Assembly: GCA_030610965.1 (NCBI GenBank)
Contig: JAUWQU010000288.1
Coordinates: forward strand, 1 to 5,817
Origin: Phycisphaerae bacterium
Lineage (GTDB): Bacteria; Planctomycetota; Phycisphaerae; SM23-33
Direction: 5' to 3'
Length of the DNA: 5,817 bases
This document shows, one piece after another, positions 5,327 to 5,817 of the stretch. Within the stretch, counting starts at the first letter, position 1. The number at the start of each line of letters is the position of its first letter. The translations under genes were made by a program, and so were the position numbers. The notes below the pieces were generated by a model. It was not told where the DNA came from, made no database searches, and saw only the letters and a list, made by a program, of their open reading frames with translations.

Positions 5327-5357
5327 CCCAGTTGTCGTCCCCAGTTGTCCAGTTGTC
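5324..5357 (+). repeat. 13-bp tandem repeat with CAGTTGTC core
   Basis: gtccccagttgtc occurs at 5324-5336 and again at 5337-5349, and a third shortened copy of the core (cagttgtc) follows at 5350-5357. The core recurs at 5587-5594, and a one-mismatch form of the whole 13-mer occurs at 5639-5651, so these motifs flank the palindrome cluster. Confidence 0.85.
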
Positions 5358-5412
5358 TCGTAGATAAGGCCTTGAGTCCCGATTTCATGAGCCCAGGGGG
5401 CTCACACAGCCT

Positions 5413-5565
5413 AGCCCAGGGCAACGCCCTGGGTATGGTGGACACAATAGACGAGAGCCCTGTAGGGGCGACACAGCGCCTTGTAGTACAACCTATTGCG
5501 CCCTTTCAGGGCTCTGTTCTTCATGGCCCTGATACCCAGGGCGGCGCTTCACTCTGCCCTGGGCT
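5413..5565. repeat. 153-bp composite inverted-repeat element (MITE/REPIN-like)
   Basis: Each end is a hairpin made of cccagggc and gccctggg. The left one is 5415-5422 with 5426-5433 and the right one is 5535-5542 with 5556-5563. The two end units are inverted copies whose 21 arm positions are identical, with loops of 3 and 13 bases. Between them a long stem pairs 5454-5470 with 5499-5515 at 15 of 17 positions, around a 28-base loop that itself contains ttgta-g-tacaa. There is no coding capacity, so it would need a transposase supplied elsewhere to move. Similar CCCAGGGC palindromes are, from memory, abundant in planctomycete genomes. Confidence 0.82.
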
Positions 5566-5567
5566 GG

Positions 5568-5590
5568 ACTGCCTGCCGTCGGCAGGCAGT
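5568..5590. repeat. 23-bp palindrome (11-bp arms, one central base)
   Basis: actgcctgccg (5568-5578) and cggcaggcagt (5580-5590) are exact inverted complements around t5579. It adjoins the composite element and looks like another dispersed intergenic palindrome. As RNA it would need to open a few inner pairs to form a loop. Confidence 0.85.
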
Positions 5591-5817
5591 TGTCAGCCCT
5601 TCAGGCTGAAGAGCCTTGTCTACGGGCCATGGCCCACCGTCCCCGGTTGTCGCGCCCACGGACCCCGTCGACGCCAAAACCGCCGCACGAGCCCCCGGCC
5701 AGGCAAGCGCCATCCCACCCGCCTGCCATCTCCACCCGCCCATCGCCCCCGCCCCGGCCCGCCCGACAGACCCCGGCCAGCGGGCACACGGCAGGGCCCC
5801 GCCGCGCAGTCGCGAGT
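5591..5817. other. C-rich right edge without a supported gene
   Basis: This stretch contains a small hairpin (cagcc/ggctg near 5594-5608), a perfect 12-bp palindrome gggccatggccc (5624-5635), and then a strongly C-over-G biased segment to the end. A plus-strand frame from the ATG at 5629 is open to the window edge for 63 codons, but its product is low-complexity Pro/Arg/Ala and has no ribosome binding site. Minus-strand frames here are Gly-rich and equally unconvincing. Confidence 0.45.

Noticed and set aside
5287..5651. CRISPR array
   Set aside because: The repeats are palindromes and short direct repeats without regular spacers, and there are no cas genes.
5629..5817. Plus-strand frame open to the right edge
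   Set aside because: Low-complexity Pro/Arg/Ala product from C-rich DNA, no ribosome binding site, and the ATG lies inside a perfect palindrome.

Overview
The window looks like a stretch of chromosome from a GC-rich, polysaccharide-degrading, Gram-negative-type bacterium. It carries secreted or lipid-anchored carbohydrate-active proteins, a LamG-type secreted protein start, and many intergenic palindromes. Planctomycetota (Phycisphaerae-like) is my best guess. That rests on gene style and repeat style, not on any marker gene.

Layout. Positions 1-2571 read on the minus strand. In transcription order they hold a 59-residue lipoprotein (2392-2571), a Bro-N/DinD-like DNA-binding protein (1550-2395, start overlapping the previous stop), a doubtful 62-residue frame (1365-1553), a GH43-like five-bladed beta-propeller lipoprotein (306-1352), and the first 56 codons of a secreted LamG-like protein that leaves the window at base 1. 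Positions 2572-3026 are a divergent intergenic region with a pair of REP-like hairpins and a good sigma70-type promoter facing right. Positions 3027-5033 on the plus strand encode a secreted six-hairpin (alpha/alpha)6 glycosidase-like protein of 668 residues. Positions 5034-5817 hold no convincing gene. They contain a dense cluster of palindromes and inverted repeats (5287-5357, 5413-5565, 5568-5590), followed by a C-rich tail.

How it fits together. The GH43-like lipoprotein, the LamG-like protein and the six-hairpin enzyme are all exported and plausibly act on plant or algal glycans. The Bro-N/DinD-like gene does not belong to that theme and looks like an accessory insertion. The most striking feature is that the 59-residue lipoprotein ahead of the Bro gene and the GH43-like lipoprotein share an almost identical 5' block: upstream DNA, ribosome binding site and lipoprotein signal peptide. 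The block stops sharply just after the lipobox cysteine (1263-1401 versus 2500-2618). This suggests an export leader was duplicated or captured, and that it now places a Bro/DinD-like regulator under the expression signals of a surface enzyme. I see no CRISPR array, tRNA, rRNA or intact transposase.
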